Shown here in pieces: positions 1 to 7,540 of a stretch of DNA of 28,496 nucleotides. The stretch comes from a virus. The stretch lies in the IMG/VR virus record IMGVR_UViG_3300025101_000128, positions 1 to 28,496 of that record. The stretch is one strand, 5' to 3'. The translations under genes and the position numbers were made by a program. The first letter of the stretch is position 1, and every line of letters begins with the position of its first letter. The notes beneath the pieces were generated by a model. It had not been told where the DNA came from. It ran no database searches and worked only from the letters and a program-made list of their open reading frames with translations.

Positions 1-1
1 T

Positions 2-241
2 ATAAGTAATTCTGGTGGATGGCTGTGCTTGTATGCTGGAGAAAATCCATATCAAAATGCAACATACATAGATACAAATGCTACAGGATGTCCATTAGAT
101 GCTGCTATAGAAATGCAAAAAAATTACGATAGGACAATTATTTTTTGGAATAAATATTACGATTATCCAGAAGAAAAAAGAGATACAAGTAATTTACTAA
201 TACCTTTTGAGATTATTATAAGCTGTGAAATTAAGGATTAA
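2..241 (+). CDS. C-terminal part of an unknown protein (5' end outside window)
   Basis: The frame is open from the first bases of the window to a TAA at 239-241, so this is the last ~79 residues of a longer protein. A TTG at 29 could start a 70-residue form, but no good ribosome site precedes it, so truncation by the window edge is more likely. The visible part is rich in Tyr, Asn and Ile, has no membrane segment, and contains no motif I recognise. Two bases separate it from the next start, so it belongs to the same + strand late transcription unit. Its position beside tail and lysis genes makes a virion role possible, but nothing in the sequence shows it. Confidence 0.6.
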   Translation: MSNSGGWLCLYAGENPYQNATYIDTNATGCPLDAAIEMQKNYDRTIIFWNKYYDYPEEKRDTSNLLIPFEIIISCEIKD

Positions 242-243
242 TT

Positions 244-384
244 ATGTCTGAAGATCTTAAAGAAGAAATCCATCTTATTAATAGAAGGATAGAAGAAACT
301 CTTTCTATATTAATAGAACATTTTAAAGAGATGGAAGAAAGAATGGATAAGTTAGAAGAAAAAGTAGGTTGCAATGACGATTGA
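244..384 (+). CDS. Tiny coiled-coil protein (46 aa)
   Basis: A 46-residue frame runs from ATG 244 to TGA 382-384. Leu/Ile residues fall at heptad spacing among Glu, Lys and Arg through almost its whole length, which predicts a single amphipathic helix or coiled coil. The C-terminus carries one Cys (VGCNDD). It begins two bases after the previous stop and overlaps the next gene by 11 bases, as a coupled late gene would. The function is unknown; oligomerising accessory virion proteins often look like this. It is below the usual gene-calling length, but the packing and composition favour a real gene. Confidence 0.5.
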   Translation: MSEDLKEEIHLINRRIEETLSILIEHFKEMEERMDKLEEKVGCNDD

Positions 385-1273
385 GACATTAGCTTTTAAC
401 GATGTTCTTAACAATGAAATAGCACACTTTTTTAAATCTGGGAATATTCGTAGGTCAAAAGAAAATAATAAGTTAGATAAGATACATTATCTATTACCAA
501 AAAAAGGTAATTACGGTACTAATTTAGAGTACGATATCTGGTACGACTTTGGGACCGAAAATAAAATAAGAGGTTATTTATATACAGATGTTATGACTAA
601 GTTTGTATATCTAAAGCCTGCTTCAACTTTATACTGTAAGAAAGTAATAAGGGATGCTTTAAACGATGACATTACAGAAGAAGGCGAAAAGATATTTCAA
701 GATATATCTAGAAATAACACAGACAAGTATGCGTTGAGACAAACAAAAAAAGAATACCCGTATGTTATTTTTTTAGCTGGAAGTAACATAATAAAAGAAA
801 TAACAGATGACATTAAAGTGAAAAGAGCTATTGATACAGAAGGAGCTGTGTTAAAACCACACCCTTTAACTTCTCCATTTGTTATGGCTTATTTAAGAAA
901 CCGTTATGGTAAACAAAACTTGTTAGACAGAAAACTGTCAGGGCATAACATTTTAAATAGAACAAGAAAAATTGGATGTACTTCTAACTCTGAAATGGGA
1001 CTTATTGGTTTATCTCAAGGTAAACGCATAGAACTATTTGATCGTAAAAAAATTGCAACCAAAACCTACACTCCGATATACGCTGTCCTTTTTGAAAAAG
1101 GATATCCTGTTATTGATGATTTTAAAAGAATACTGTCGTCAAAATACTCAGGCTTAATTTACTATGATTCTGAAAATCCAAAACAAAATATAAAAAACTT
1201 TTTTAAGTATTTTAAAGATATACCTCATGTTAAACCTAAAAACCCTAAAAGTCTTAATACTGGAAGAAAATAA
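374..1273 (+). CDS. Possible GT-B/capsule-synthesis-like glycosyltransferase
   Basis: This is a 299-residue soluble protein starting at ATG 374 inside the end of the previous gene. Residues around 150-235 hold the features that suggest a role: a hydrophobic strand (YVIFLAGSN), a K-P-H-P-L-T segment, and then C-T-S-N-S-E-M-G-L-I-G-L-S-Q-G-K. The order 'HP ... S-N-S-E-x-G-L ... GK' resembles the nucleotide-sugar side of GT-B enzymes such as capsule polysaccharide synthesis and Kdo-transferase-like families. The N-terminal third is unlike anything I know. If the call is right, it could glycosylate a virion or host-surface component. An unrelated tail protein with chance similarity remains possible. 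The assignment is an inference from short motifs, without an alignment. Confidence 0.4.
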   Translation: MTIETLAFNDVLNNEIAHFFKSGNIRRSKENNKLDKIHYLLPKKGNYGTNLEYDIWYDFGTENKIRGYLYTDVMTKFVYLKPASTLYCKKVIRDALNDDITEEGEKIFQDISRNNTDKYALRQTKKEYPYVIFLAGSNIIKEITDDIKVKRAIDTEGAVLKPHPLTSPFVMAYLRNRYGKQNLLDRKLSGHNILNRTRKIGCTSNSEMGLIGLSQGKRIELFDRKKIATKTYTPIYAVLFEKGYPVIDDFKRILSSKYSGLIYYDSENPKQNIKNFFKYFKDIPHVKPKNPKSLNTGRK

Positions 1274-1961
1274 TCTACTGAAACTTACAACAAATTCATT
1301 AGATACTAATAATCCAGAAATAACTTATAAAGTTATTACTAAAGACAAAATGTTAAAAAGTAGAATTGCTACTGCTTTAAGTAATACTAATGAAATAGCA
1401 TTAGTTATAAAAAGCGGGCTAGTTGTTAATTTAAAGAATAAAGACCTCCCTACTAAATCTAAATTAAAAAAATACCATATGGCTGTTAGCCGATATGGTG
1501 TGTTTACTGACCATGAAAGGGTTAAAGAACATTATCAATATAGTTCTGAAAAACTTAACAAAAAAGTTTTAGATTTATCTATATTTATAATAAACCCTAA
1601 GAAGTGGAAAACAGTACCAGAAAAAGACTCGGGAGCAGTTAGAGATAAAAAACTGTTGTATATGCCTAGATACATGAACCATAAAGATGATATTTTGTTT
1701 GAAGAAGAGTCTACTGCTGCGATAGACGCCTTTAATTATGGAGTTTTAGGAGAACAAGCGTTAATACATAATTATCTTGGACCTATAAACCGAAAAAATA
1801 TTAACGTATTAGAGATTTATGCGTACTGTTTTGATAAATTATTGCCCTATCTAAAAGGAGTTCCTAAAAAAGAAACAACTCGTATTACCTCGTTAGCAAA
1901 CAAAACCCTTACTAAAATTAAAAACACAAGAGAGAAAATGCACTATGTCCACCACAAATAA
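1227..1961 (+). CDS. Unknown protein, partner of the preceding gene
   Basis: A 244-residue soluble protein is read from ATG 1227. The 47-base overlap with the gene before it is long, but the N-terminus (V-L-I-L-E-E-N-N) looks like a genuine first beta strand, and the next in-frame ATG is near 1351. Features include a basic, Lys-rich composition, a segment FIINPKKWK, and a helix ending in Y-N-Y-L-G-P-like residues near 185. I recognise no catalytic motif. The overlap and shared direction suggest it is co-expressed with the putative glycosyltransferase and may work with it. It ends 17 bases inside the SecB gene. Confidence 0.6.
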   Translation: MLNLKTLKVLILEENNLLKLTTNSLDTNNPEITYKVITKDKMLKSRIATALSNTNEIALVIKSGLVVNLKNKDLPTKSKLKKYHMAVSRYGVFTDHERVKEHYQYSSEKLNKKVLDLSIFIINPKKWKTVPEKDSGAVRDKKLLYMPRYMNHKDDILFEEESTAAIDAFNYGVLGEQALIHNYLGPINRKNINVLEIYAYCFDKLLPYLKGVPKKETTRITSLANKTLTKIKNTREKMHYVHHK

Positions 1962-2394
1962 ACACATACGAATATCTGCTGTATACACAAAAGAATCTAG
2001 TATAGAAGTACCTGACGCTGTTCGTTATTTACAAGAACAACCGCCTCAAGTAGAAACAGACCTAGCTTGTCAGTCTGGTTTTTCTTCTATATCTTTTAAC
2101 AAAGAAAAAGCATTTGAAGTAGATCTTTCGTTTCAAATAACATCTAAATATCAAGATAGCTATTTATACATACTTAATTTTATTCAAAGTGGTATATTTA
2201 CTTTGTGTAATTACAAAGACGAAAGTGAGATTGAAGAAGCCTTAGCGGTAGATTGCCCTAATATTATATTTCCTTACGCTAGACTTCACGCTCATCACAT
2301 AACAAACCAAACAGGATTTTCTCCTATACTAATACAAGAGATAAATTTTAAAGAGTTGTATTACAACGAGATAGGTAAAAAATACATTCAATGA
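1945..2394 (+). CDS. secB: SecB-family protein-export chaperone
   Basis: This 149-residue protein matches SecB over its length. Near the N-terminus, R-I-S-A-V-Y-T-K-E-S-S-I-E-V-P-D-A corresponds to the E. coli SecB segment around YTKDISFEAPNAP. The signature V-D-C-P-N-I-I-F-P-Y-A-R lies near residues 109-120, followed by T-G-F-S-P-I-L-I-Q-E-I-N-F-K-E-L-Y, equivalent to the FPxLxLxPVNFDALF region. SecB is a cytoplasmic tetramer that keeps outer-membrane and periplasmic precursors unfolded and hands them to SecA. The protein stops soon after the core and lacks the long acidic tail of E. coli SecB. The lysis genes follow directly, and the curli-type secretion genes lie 5 kb downstream on the same strand. 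An antitoxin-type SecB-like chaperone is less likely because no toxin-antitoxin pair adjoins it. Confidence 0.93.
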   Translation: MSTTNKHIRISAVYTKESSIEVPDAVRYLQEQPPQVETDLACQSGFSSISFNKEKAFEVDLSFQITSKYQDSYLYILNFIQSGIFTLCNYKDESEIEEALAVDCPNIIFPYARLHAHHITNQTGFSPILIQEINFKELYYNEIGKKYIQ

Positions 2395-2396
2395 GT

Positions 2397-2426
2397 TTGA
2401 TAAAAAGTAGCGATTCAAGTTAAAAT
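2397..2426 (+). promoter_or_regulatory. Candidate sigma70-like promoter before lysis genes
   Basis: TTGATA (2397-2402) and TAAAAT (2421-2426) each match the sigma70 consensus at five of six bases, with an 18-base spacer. They lie in the only clear gap (56 bases) in this part of the late block, 25 bases before the holin start, which has its own AAGGAG. A promoter here would allow separate timing of holin and lysozyme expression. In AT-rich DNA such hexamers also occur by chance. Confidence 0.4.
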
Positions 2427-2450
2427 GAATAAAGCGTATAAGGAGTAACA

Positions 2451-2939
2451 ATGGCAAAATTAGCATTTTTAAAAAACATAGTGGGTGCAGTTGCACCAAC
2501 TTTAGGGTCTGCACTAGCAGGACCAATGGGCGGTATGGCAGGAGACGTTGTTGCTAAAGTGCTTGGTTGCGAAAACAATCCAAAATCAATAGAAAAAGCA
2601 GTACAAAATGCCACTCCAGAACAAATGTTAGAGCTTAAAAAAGCAGAACAGCAGTTTGAAGTGCAAATGGCAGAGTTAGAAGTTGACGTTTTTGCCTTAG
2701 AAACTAAAGATATTCAAGACGCAAGATCGAAGTTTTCTAAAGATTGGACGTCTAGAATTATGGGATTAACTGTAGTTGGTGGATTTATGGGGTATATCTT
2801 TCTAATCACGCTCCAGCCTCCAGAGCAGAACAGCGAAGCATTGATCAACTTAGTCCTCGGCTATCTTGGAGGTCTTGCAAGTGCTATTATATCATTTTAC
2901 TTTGGTGCCTCTAATTCTAGTAAGGATAAAGACGAATGA
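2451..2939 (+). CDS. 3-TM holin of the gene-transfer-agent type
   Basis: This 162-residue protein has an Ala/Gly-rich hydrophobic N-terminus (roughly residues 8-40). A charged amphipathic helix rich in Glu and Gln follows (about 55-95), containing the E-L-E-V-D-V-F-A-L-E-T-K-D-x-x-D-A-R pattern. Two strong membrane segments lie near 105-122 and 132-152, with a charged Lys/Asp tail. This layout is that of the 'holin of 3TMs for gene-transfer release' family. Such holins permeabilise the inner membrane so that the endolysin reaches peptidoglycan. The lysozyme gene overlaps its end as ATGA, and a likely promoter and a good AAGGAG site precede it, so it starts the lysis cassette. Confidence 0.8.
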   Translation: MAKLAFLKNIVGAVAPTLGSALAGPMGGMAGDVVAKVLGCENNPKSIEKAVQNATPEQMLELKKAEQQFEVQMAELEVDVFALETKDIQDARSKFSKDWTSRIMGLTVVGGFMGYIFLITLQPPEQNSEALINLVLGYLGGLASAIISFYFGASNSSKDKDE

Positions 2940-3346
2940 ATAGAGAAAAACTTATAGAAGAACTGAAACGAGACGAGGGAGAAGTTCTTACTCTTTATAA
3001 ATGTTCTGCAGGAAAAAATACAATCGGAGTAGGCAGAAATGTTGATGACCGAGGGATTACAGTAGAAGAATCTGATTTTCTACTAAACAATGACATAGAC
3101 CTTTGCGTAAAAGAATTACAGACTACTTTTTCTTGGTTTAATAATTTAACAAACACAAGAAAGCGCGTGTTAGTAAATATGTGTTTTAATCTAGGTTTAT
3201 CTAGATTACTAGGATTCAAAAAGTTTTTAGCTGCTATAGAAAAAGGAGATTGGGAAGAAGCTGGTGTGCAAATGCTTGACTCTAAATGGAGTAGACAAGT
3301 AGGGGCTAGAAGTCACCGCTTAAAAGATTTATTGCTGGAAGGCTAA
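2936..3346 (+). CDS. T4-type lysozyme endolysin (GH24) with E-C-T triad
   Basis: This 136-residue muramidase of the T4 lysozyme fold hydrolyses the N-acetylmuramic acid to N-acetylglucosamine beta-1,4 bond. The catalytic region reads D-E-G at 13-15, Y-K-C-S-A-G at 21-26 and N-T-I-G-V-G-R-N after it. It aligns with T4 E11, D20 and T26 at the same spacing and gives E14, Cys23 and T29. Cys in place of Asp occurs in P1/P21-type endolysins, and a T4 D20C mutant is reported active, so the enzyme is expected to work. Further GH24 landmarks are R-V-L-V-N-M-C-F-N-L-G near 77-88 and S-x-W near the C-terminus. There is no signal or SAR anchor, so it depends on the overlapping holin gene for export. Confidence 0.92.
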   Translation: MNREKLIEELKRDEGEVLTLYKCSAGKNTIGVGRNVDDRGITVEESDFLLNNDIDLCVKELQTTFSWFNNLTNTRKRVLVNMCFNLGLSRLLGFKKFLAAIEKGDWEEAGVQMLDSKWSRQVGARSHRLKDLLLEG

Positions 3347-5094
3347 TGTACTATAAATTAATAACATTTAAAGGGATTGCACCTCAGATATCTCCTAGGT
3401 TGTTAGCAGACACAGTAGCTCAAACTGCTGAAAATGTATCTCTTGATAGTGGGCGTTTAGTTCCTATAACCGATAACAGCACTACCGCTACTTTAAACGC
3501 TTCAGGTAAAACTTCTATATACAAGTATGAGTTTGGCGGTGTAGATTACTGGCTAGAGTGGGCTAGTGATGTAAATGTACAACCTGCACCTATACCTGAT
3601 GACGCTAACGCACGTTTATATTGGACGGGAGATACGTTTCCTAGGATGGCTAGTTCCACAGAGTTGATAGCTTCTGGTTCGGGATCATACCCTAGAAGTT
3701 TTTTCCGTTTAGGTATACCTGCCCCTGAAAATACTCCTACTGCAAGTATAGCTTCTGGGTCAGACGATGGAACTCAGACTCAATTTAGCACATCATATGT
3801 GTACACTTTTGTGTCTGGTTTTGGTGAAGAAGGACCGCCGTCCGCGGCTTCTACTGTGCTTACTAAAGTAGACGCTCAAACTGTAACTGTAGCTAACATG
3901 AGTACAAGTGCAGGCAGTGGTACAAGCAGAAGTAATACAAACATAACTAAAAAAAGAATTTATAGATCTAATACAGGGTCAAACACTACTGCGTTTCAGT
4001 TTGTTGGTGAAGTTAATTTAAGTGCGACTACTTTTACTGATTCTACTACTAATGCTAATTTAGGAGAACTTATACCTTCTACTTTCTGGATTGCTCCGCC
4101 TGATGAAGACACTTCTTTGTATCCTAATGGGCAAATGCGTGGTCTAACTTCTATGCCAAATGGTATATTTGCAGGATTTTCAGGTAAACGTTTGTGTTTT
4201 TCTGAACCGTTTCTACCACACGCCTGGCCTGTAGCGTATCGTATAACTCTAGATGAAGAAATAGTATCTATTGCTATGGCAGGAAATGGCTTATTTGTTG
4301 GTACAAAAGGCACACCTTATTTAGTAATTGGTACAGATCCACAATCTATGAGTGCAGTTCGTATAGAAGCAGCACAAGCGTGTTTGAATAAACGTTCAAT
4401 GGTAGATATGGGACCATATGTATTGTATGCAGGAGCAGACGGGTTGGTTGCTGCGACAGGTACTGACGTACAAGTTATTACTGAAGGGCTTATTTCCCCT
4501 GCTCAATGGCGAAGTGAATATTTTCCTACTGCCTTACAAGGATTTTTATGGGAAGGACGCTATGTAGGATTCTATACAAGTGGTAGTAACTACGGCGGAT
4601 TTATATTTGATAACCGTTTTGGTGAACGTAATGTAACTAGTTTGACACAAACAGCTACTACTGATGTTTCAGGTGGTTTTACAGACCCTGACGATAATTC
4701 TTTATACGTAATTATTGATCCTGCAAGTGGTAATGGAGTAGTTAAAGAGTTTCAAGGCGGTACTACAAATCAAACGTTTACTTGGAGAAGTAAAACATTT
4801 GTACCTGAACGCCCTGGTAGAATGGGGTTTGTAAAAGTAGATGCTGAAGACTGGCCAGTTGTAATAAAAGTGTATGGGGATGGCTCTGTTATTTACCATG
4901 CAACTATAGCTGCGTCTGGTAGTGTTTACACAGTTACAGGCACTACTCCTAGTTTTAGTGCTGTAACAATACTTGAACCTGTAGTTAGATTACCGAGTGG
5001 TGTACACAAAACTTACTCTGTAGAAGTACAATCTACTAAAATTGTAAACGAAGTGTGTATTGCAGAGTCTATTCAAGAGATACGTGCTTTATAA
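3346..5094 (+). CDS. Tail protein, propeller-like (nozzle/hub type)
   Basis: This 582-residue protein begins at a TAATG junction with the lysozyme. It is rich in Gly, Ser, Thr and aromatic beta-type sequence, with no membrane segment. The N-terminus (I-T-F-K-G-I-A-P-Q-I-S-P, then A-Q-T-A-E-N-V-S-L-D-S-G) is typical of a widespread phage tail family whose members start by listing 'sources' along the genome. The centre (about 260-430) has repeated blades of the form 'G-L-x-x-M-P-N-G-I-F-A-G-F-S-G', 'I-A-M-A-G-N-G-L-F-V-G-T' and 'Y-V-L-Y-A-G-A-D-G-L-V-A'. I read this as a beta-propeller like the nozzle (T7 gp12-like) proteins. The fibre gene follows with no gap. The exact role, nozzle or distal hub, is inferred. 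Confidence 0.6.
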   Translation: MYYKLITFKGIAPQISPRLLADTVAQTAENVSLDSGRLVPITDNSTTATLNASGKTSIYKYEFGGVDYWLEWASDVNVQPAPIPDDANARLYWTGDTFPRMASSTELIASGSGSYPRSFFRLGIPAPENTPTASIASGSDDGTQTQFSTSYVYTFVSGFGEEGPPSAASTVLTKVDAQTVTVANMSTSAGSGTSRSNTNITKKRIYRSNTGSNTTAFQFVGEVNLSATTFTDSTTNANLGELIPSTFWIAPPDEDTSLYPNGQMRGLTSMPNGIFAGFSGKRLCFSEPFLPHAWPVAYRITLDEEIVSIAMAGNGLFVGTKGTPYLVIGTDPQSMSAVRIEAAQACLNKRSMVDMGPYVLYAGADGLVAATGTDVQVITEGLISPAQWRSEYFPTALQGFLWEGRYVGFYTSGSNYGGFIFDNRFGERNVTSLTQTATTDVSGGFTDPDDNSLYVIIDPASGNGVVKEFQGGTTNQTFTWRSKTFVPERPGRMGFVKVDAEDWPVVIKVYGDGSVIYHATIAASGSVYTVTGTTPSFSAVTILEPVVRLPSGVHKTYSVEVQSTKIVNEVCIAESIQEIRAL

Positions 5095-6657
5095 ATGGCT
5101 ACTACTAAGACACAAGTACCTTCAATACCAGCGATTCCGAGAAATGAACGTGAGGCTGAAGCTTTTAATAATTCTATAAAAGAAATTTTAGAAGTACGGC
5201 TTGGTCGTAGAGGTGACCCAAAAGATAGAGCTGTTACTCTTAGAGAGCTAATTGATAGCGGTCTAGCTAAAGAACTACTTGATAACCCTTTTGATCCAAA
5301 TGCAGGTATAGGCGTAACTGATTTTGCTTCTAGTTCAACTTTTGTAGATGGTAAACTGGATAACACTACCGACTTAACAGCTCCTCCAACTCCTACAGGT
5401 CTATCTGCAGCTGCAGGCACAACTAAAATTATTCTTAGTTGGAATAAAGCACAAATATCTAATTTAGCGCACACAGAAGTATGGCGTTCTAGTGATAATA
5501 ATTTAGGTAATGCGGTGCGACATGATACTACTGAGGCTTTTGTTTGGGTAGACAGCGTAGACCCTGGGGACGAGTTCTATTATTGGATTAGACATGTAAC
5601 AACTGCAAATATATTTAGTCCGTTTGTAGGTTCGGTAAATGCTACTGGGGTTTTAATTGCAGGATCAAAAATTGCAGATAACGCTATTACTTCAGTAAAA
5701 ATTGTTGCTGATGCTATTACTACAACAAAGATAGATGATGATGCTATTACAACACCCAAAATTGCTACTAACGCAGTTACAGCAGACTCTATTGCTGCTA
5801 ATACTATTACTTCAGGTAATATAGCAAGTAATACTATTACTTCAGGTAATATAGCAAGTAACACTATTACTTCAGGCAATATAGCAAGTAACACTATTCA
5901 AGCTGGTGATATTGCATCAAATACTTTAACTTCAGCTTCAGGTGTATTTGGAGCTATAAGCGCAGCAGATATAACAACGGGCACACTAAATGGAAATAAT
6001 GTAAGTGTAACTAATTTAAGTGCTAGTAATATAACTGGTGGGAATTTAAATGCGGATAGAATAGTAGCAGGTTCACTTAATCTTGCAGGAAAGGCAGTAT
6101 CAGGTTCAGTAGGAACTGTAGTTGCATCTGCTAGTATTACTGATAGTGCAATTCCAGATGATACAAATGTACATAATTATTTAAGCACTTATTGGGCAAG
6201 TAGTCCGTTTCATGCTTCTGGTAGCAGTTATGTGCATATACCAACTGACTCAAGTGGTAATAAAGCTCAAGTAGCATGGACAACACCCAATTGGACTGCT
6301 TCATCAGGTTCTAGTTCAACAAAAAAATTTATTGTAACTGGTTCTTTGAATGCAACAGGACAACTGGTTGGAGACGGTCGTGCAGAAAATTTAACTGCTA
6401 TAGCGGTTAGACAAACATCAAGTGCTACTGGATATCAATCTAGCTCGATGAGTAATTTCCTATTATCAACATCAATAGTACAAGCAGCTGGTGATCATGT
6501 TCTTGGTAGCATTATAATAACTGGTGTAGTAGATCTTCTTCCGAATACAACATATTACGCTTGGTTGTTTCATGGTATTAGTGATTACGGTCCAACAGGA
6601 AGTAGTAATGGCGGAGCAGGAAACGCAATAATAAGAGTACAAGGGTTAGGAATATAA
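5095..6657 (+). CDS. Tail fibre / receptor-binding protein with Fn3 domain and decapeptide repeats
   Basis: This is a 520-residue protein. Residues 1-70 form a charged helical region likely to attach to the tail. Residues ~95-185 look like a fibronectin type III domain (P-P-T-P-T-G-L-S-A, then I-I-L-S-W-N, then Y-Y-W-I-R-H-V). Residues ~190-290 are a run of decapeptide repeats of the type 'x-A-I-T-x-x-K-I-x-x' and then three exact N-T-I-T-S-G-N-I-A-S units, a pattern seen in trimeric fibre shafts. The C-terminal ~200 residues are Ser/Thr/Gly-rich and end in a hydrophobic motif, as a receptor-binding tip would. The tail assembly chaperone gene follows by one base. Which receptor it binds cannot be read from the sequence. 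Confidence 0.75.
   Translation: MATTKTQVPSIPAIPRNEREAEAFNNSIKEILEVRLGRRGDPKDRAVTLRELIDSGLAKELLDNPFDPNAGIGVTDFASSSTFVDGKLDNTTDLTAPPTPTGLSAAAGTTKIILSWNKAQISNLAHTEVWRSSDNNLGNAVRHDTTEAFVWVDSVDPGDEFYYWIRHVTTANIFSPFVGSVNATGVLIAGSKIADNAITSVKIVADAITTTKIDDDAITTPKIATNAVTADSIAANTITSGNIASNTITSGNIASNTITSGNIASNTIQAGDIASNTLTSASGVFGAISAADITTGTLNGNNVSVTNLSASNITGGNLNADRIVAGSLNLAGKAVSGSVGTVVASASITDSAIPDDTNVHNYLSTYWASSPFHASGSSYVHIPTDSSGNKAQVAWTTPNWTASSGSSSTKKFIVTGSLNATGQLVGDGRAENLTAIAVRQTSSATGYQSSSMSNFLLSTSIVQAAGDHVLGSIIITGVVDLLPNTTYYAWLFHGISDYGPTGSSNGGAGNAIIRVQGLGI
5800..5899 (+). repeat. 30-bp tandem repeat in fibre shaft
   Basis: Three nearly perfect 30-bp units start at 5800, 5830 and 5860, and a partial fourth starts at 5890. 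They encode the decapeptide N-T-I-T-S-G-N-I-A-S. Differences between units are silent T/C changes, so copy number could vary by slippage or recombination without breaking the reading frame. Confidence 0.9.
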
Positions 6658-6658
6658 T

Positions 6659-6892
6659 ATGGTACAACGAACATCAGACGAAATACCTAATATGACTATA
6701 TGGACAGTTGTAAAAGATAGACGATATGGTTTATTAAAAGCTACTGATTGGACACAGGCAGCTGACTCTCCGTTAAGTGACTCAAAAAAAGCAGAATGGG
6801 CTACATATAGACAAAAATTAAGAGATTTACCAGAAACATATAGTGGCGAAACAGACTTATTAAAAATTGTTTTTCCCACACCGCCAGAATAA
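6659..6892 (+). CDS. Phage tail assembly chaperone (APC type)
   Basis: This 77-residue soluble protein contains R-R-Y-G-L-L-K-A-T-D-W-T-Q, then P-L-S-D-S-K-K-A-E-W-A-T-Y-R and L-R-D-L-P. This is the characteristic 'R-x-x-L-L-x-x-T-D-W ... P-L-S-x-x-x-x-x-x-W-x-x-Y-R-Q-x-L-R-D' pattern of the phage tail assembly chaperone family normally found directly after a tail-fibre gene, as here. It probably helps the fibre fold or trimerise and is not expected in the virion. It starts one base after the fibre stop codon. Confidence 0.8.
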   Translation: MVQRTSDEIPNMTIWTVVKDRRYGLLKATDWTQAADSPLSDSKKAEWATYRQKLRDLPETYSGETDLLKIVFPTPPE

Positions 6893-6908
6893 AAGGTACA
6901 ATAAAGCT

Positions 6909-7073
6909 ATGAAAAGACCAAGTATGAAAATACAGAAACGTAAAGTTTCTAAAAGACAACAGAAGGCTATAAATAAACTGCCTACTGATAAAAGATCTTA
7001 TGTAAAAAGGCGAGTTTTATTTGGTGATACGCTTAGACAAGCAAAGAAAAAGTCTAAATCACTAAATATGTAG
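6909..7073 (+). CDS. Small highly basic protein (54 aa)
   Basis: I place the start at ATG 6909 because AAAGG lies about 12 bases upstream; the longer frame from 6867 would begin inside the previous gene without a ribosome site. The product is dominated by Lys and Arg (K-R-P-S-M-K-I-Q-K-R-K at the start, K-K-K-S-K-S near the end) with very few acidic residues. It is probably helical and could bind nucleic acid or neutralise packaged DNA. Another small basic Lys-rich protein is encoded on the opposite strand at 11613-11795, but the two share no obvious alignment. Function unknown. Confidence 0.6.
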   Translation: MKRPSMKIQKRKVSKRQQKAINKLPTDKRSYVKRRVLFGDTLRQAKKKSKSLNM

Positions 7074-7076
7074 GTC

Positions 7077-7373
7077 ATGCAAGATGTTGCACAACTAGTA
7101 AGTGAGCTTGGGCTTCCTATAGCTAGTGGTTTGGTAATGGCTTACTTTATTTTCCTTGTTATGAAACAGTTAATGGATGGCCTTGTTTCAGAGATACAAA
7201 CAGTCCAGGCTATATCTAAAATGCTTATTACCCGAGCTGCTACTATGAATAATGATATGATACGCATTGATACTAGCGTGAGTAGTGCTTTGGGTTTGTC
7301 ACCTGATTTAGATCGTATAGCTAGAAGTGAAAACTTTGTTGAGGATGGAAAGATAGATGCTAGGAGAGATTAA
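7077..7373 (+). CDS. Small membrane protein, holin-like (BhlA/UviB-like layout), copy A
   Basis: This is a 98-residue protein with a short N-terminal helix (V-A-Q-L-V-S-E-L-G-L-P), one membrane segment (about 15-33) and a long charged amphipathic helix. The layout matches small BhlA/UviB-type holin-like proteins: an outside N-terminus, a single TM and a coiled-coil tail. It resembles the gene at 7540 in its first 20 residues (D-[V/I]-x-x-L-V-S-E-[L/F]-G) and in the tail motif D-M-I-R-[I/L], so the two are probable paralogues. It overlaps the next start as TAATG. It could be a second holin, an antiholin or a spanin-like factor; the sequence alone does not decide. Confidence 0.6.
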   Translation: MQDVAQLVSELGLPIASGLVMAYFIFLVMKQLMDGLVSEIQTVQAISKMLITRAATMNNDMIRIDTSVSSALGLSPDLDRIARSENFVEDGKIDARRD

Positions 7374-7540
7374 TGGACGCACCAGTAGGTGATGCAGAAG
7401 CAGTTGTAGATGGGTTATTTGGTTTAATTTATTTATACCCGTCTGATTATTTAATTGTATTTGGTTCTTTAACTTTGTTTGCAGTGTACGGCTTATCAAT
7501 CTATGCGGGTATTAAGTACATACAAAAGAAGTTTAAATAA
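7373..7540 (+). CDS. Small single-TM protein between the two holin-like paralogues (55 aa)
   Basis: ATG 7373 shares its A with the TAA of the preceding gene, and its own TAA (7538-7540) overlaps the next ATG in the same way, so both junctions are TAATG. The 55-residue product has an acidic N-terminus (M-D-A-P-V-G-D-A-E-A), a likely membrane segment around 27-48 (Y-L-I-V-F-G-S-L-T-L-F-A-V-Y-G) and a basic end (Y-I-Q-K-K-F-K). The overlaps at both ends and the membrane topology argue strongly for a real gene despite its size. It may assemble with its two neighbours. Confidence 0.72.
   Translation: MDAPVGDAEAVVDGLFGLIYLYPSDYLIVFGSLTLFAVYGLSIYAGIKYIQKKFK

Noticed and set aside
1945-2394. SecB-like antitoxin chaperone of a toxin-antitoxin-chaperone system
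   Set aside because: No toxin or antitoxin gene adjoins it; neighbours are an unknown gene and the holin.
5580-5894. 104-residue - strand frame of repeated L-L-A-I-L-P-E-V-I-V units
   Set aside because: It is the antisense shadow of the decapeptide repeats of the tail fibre.
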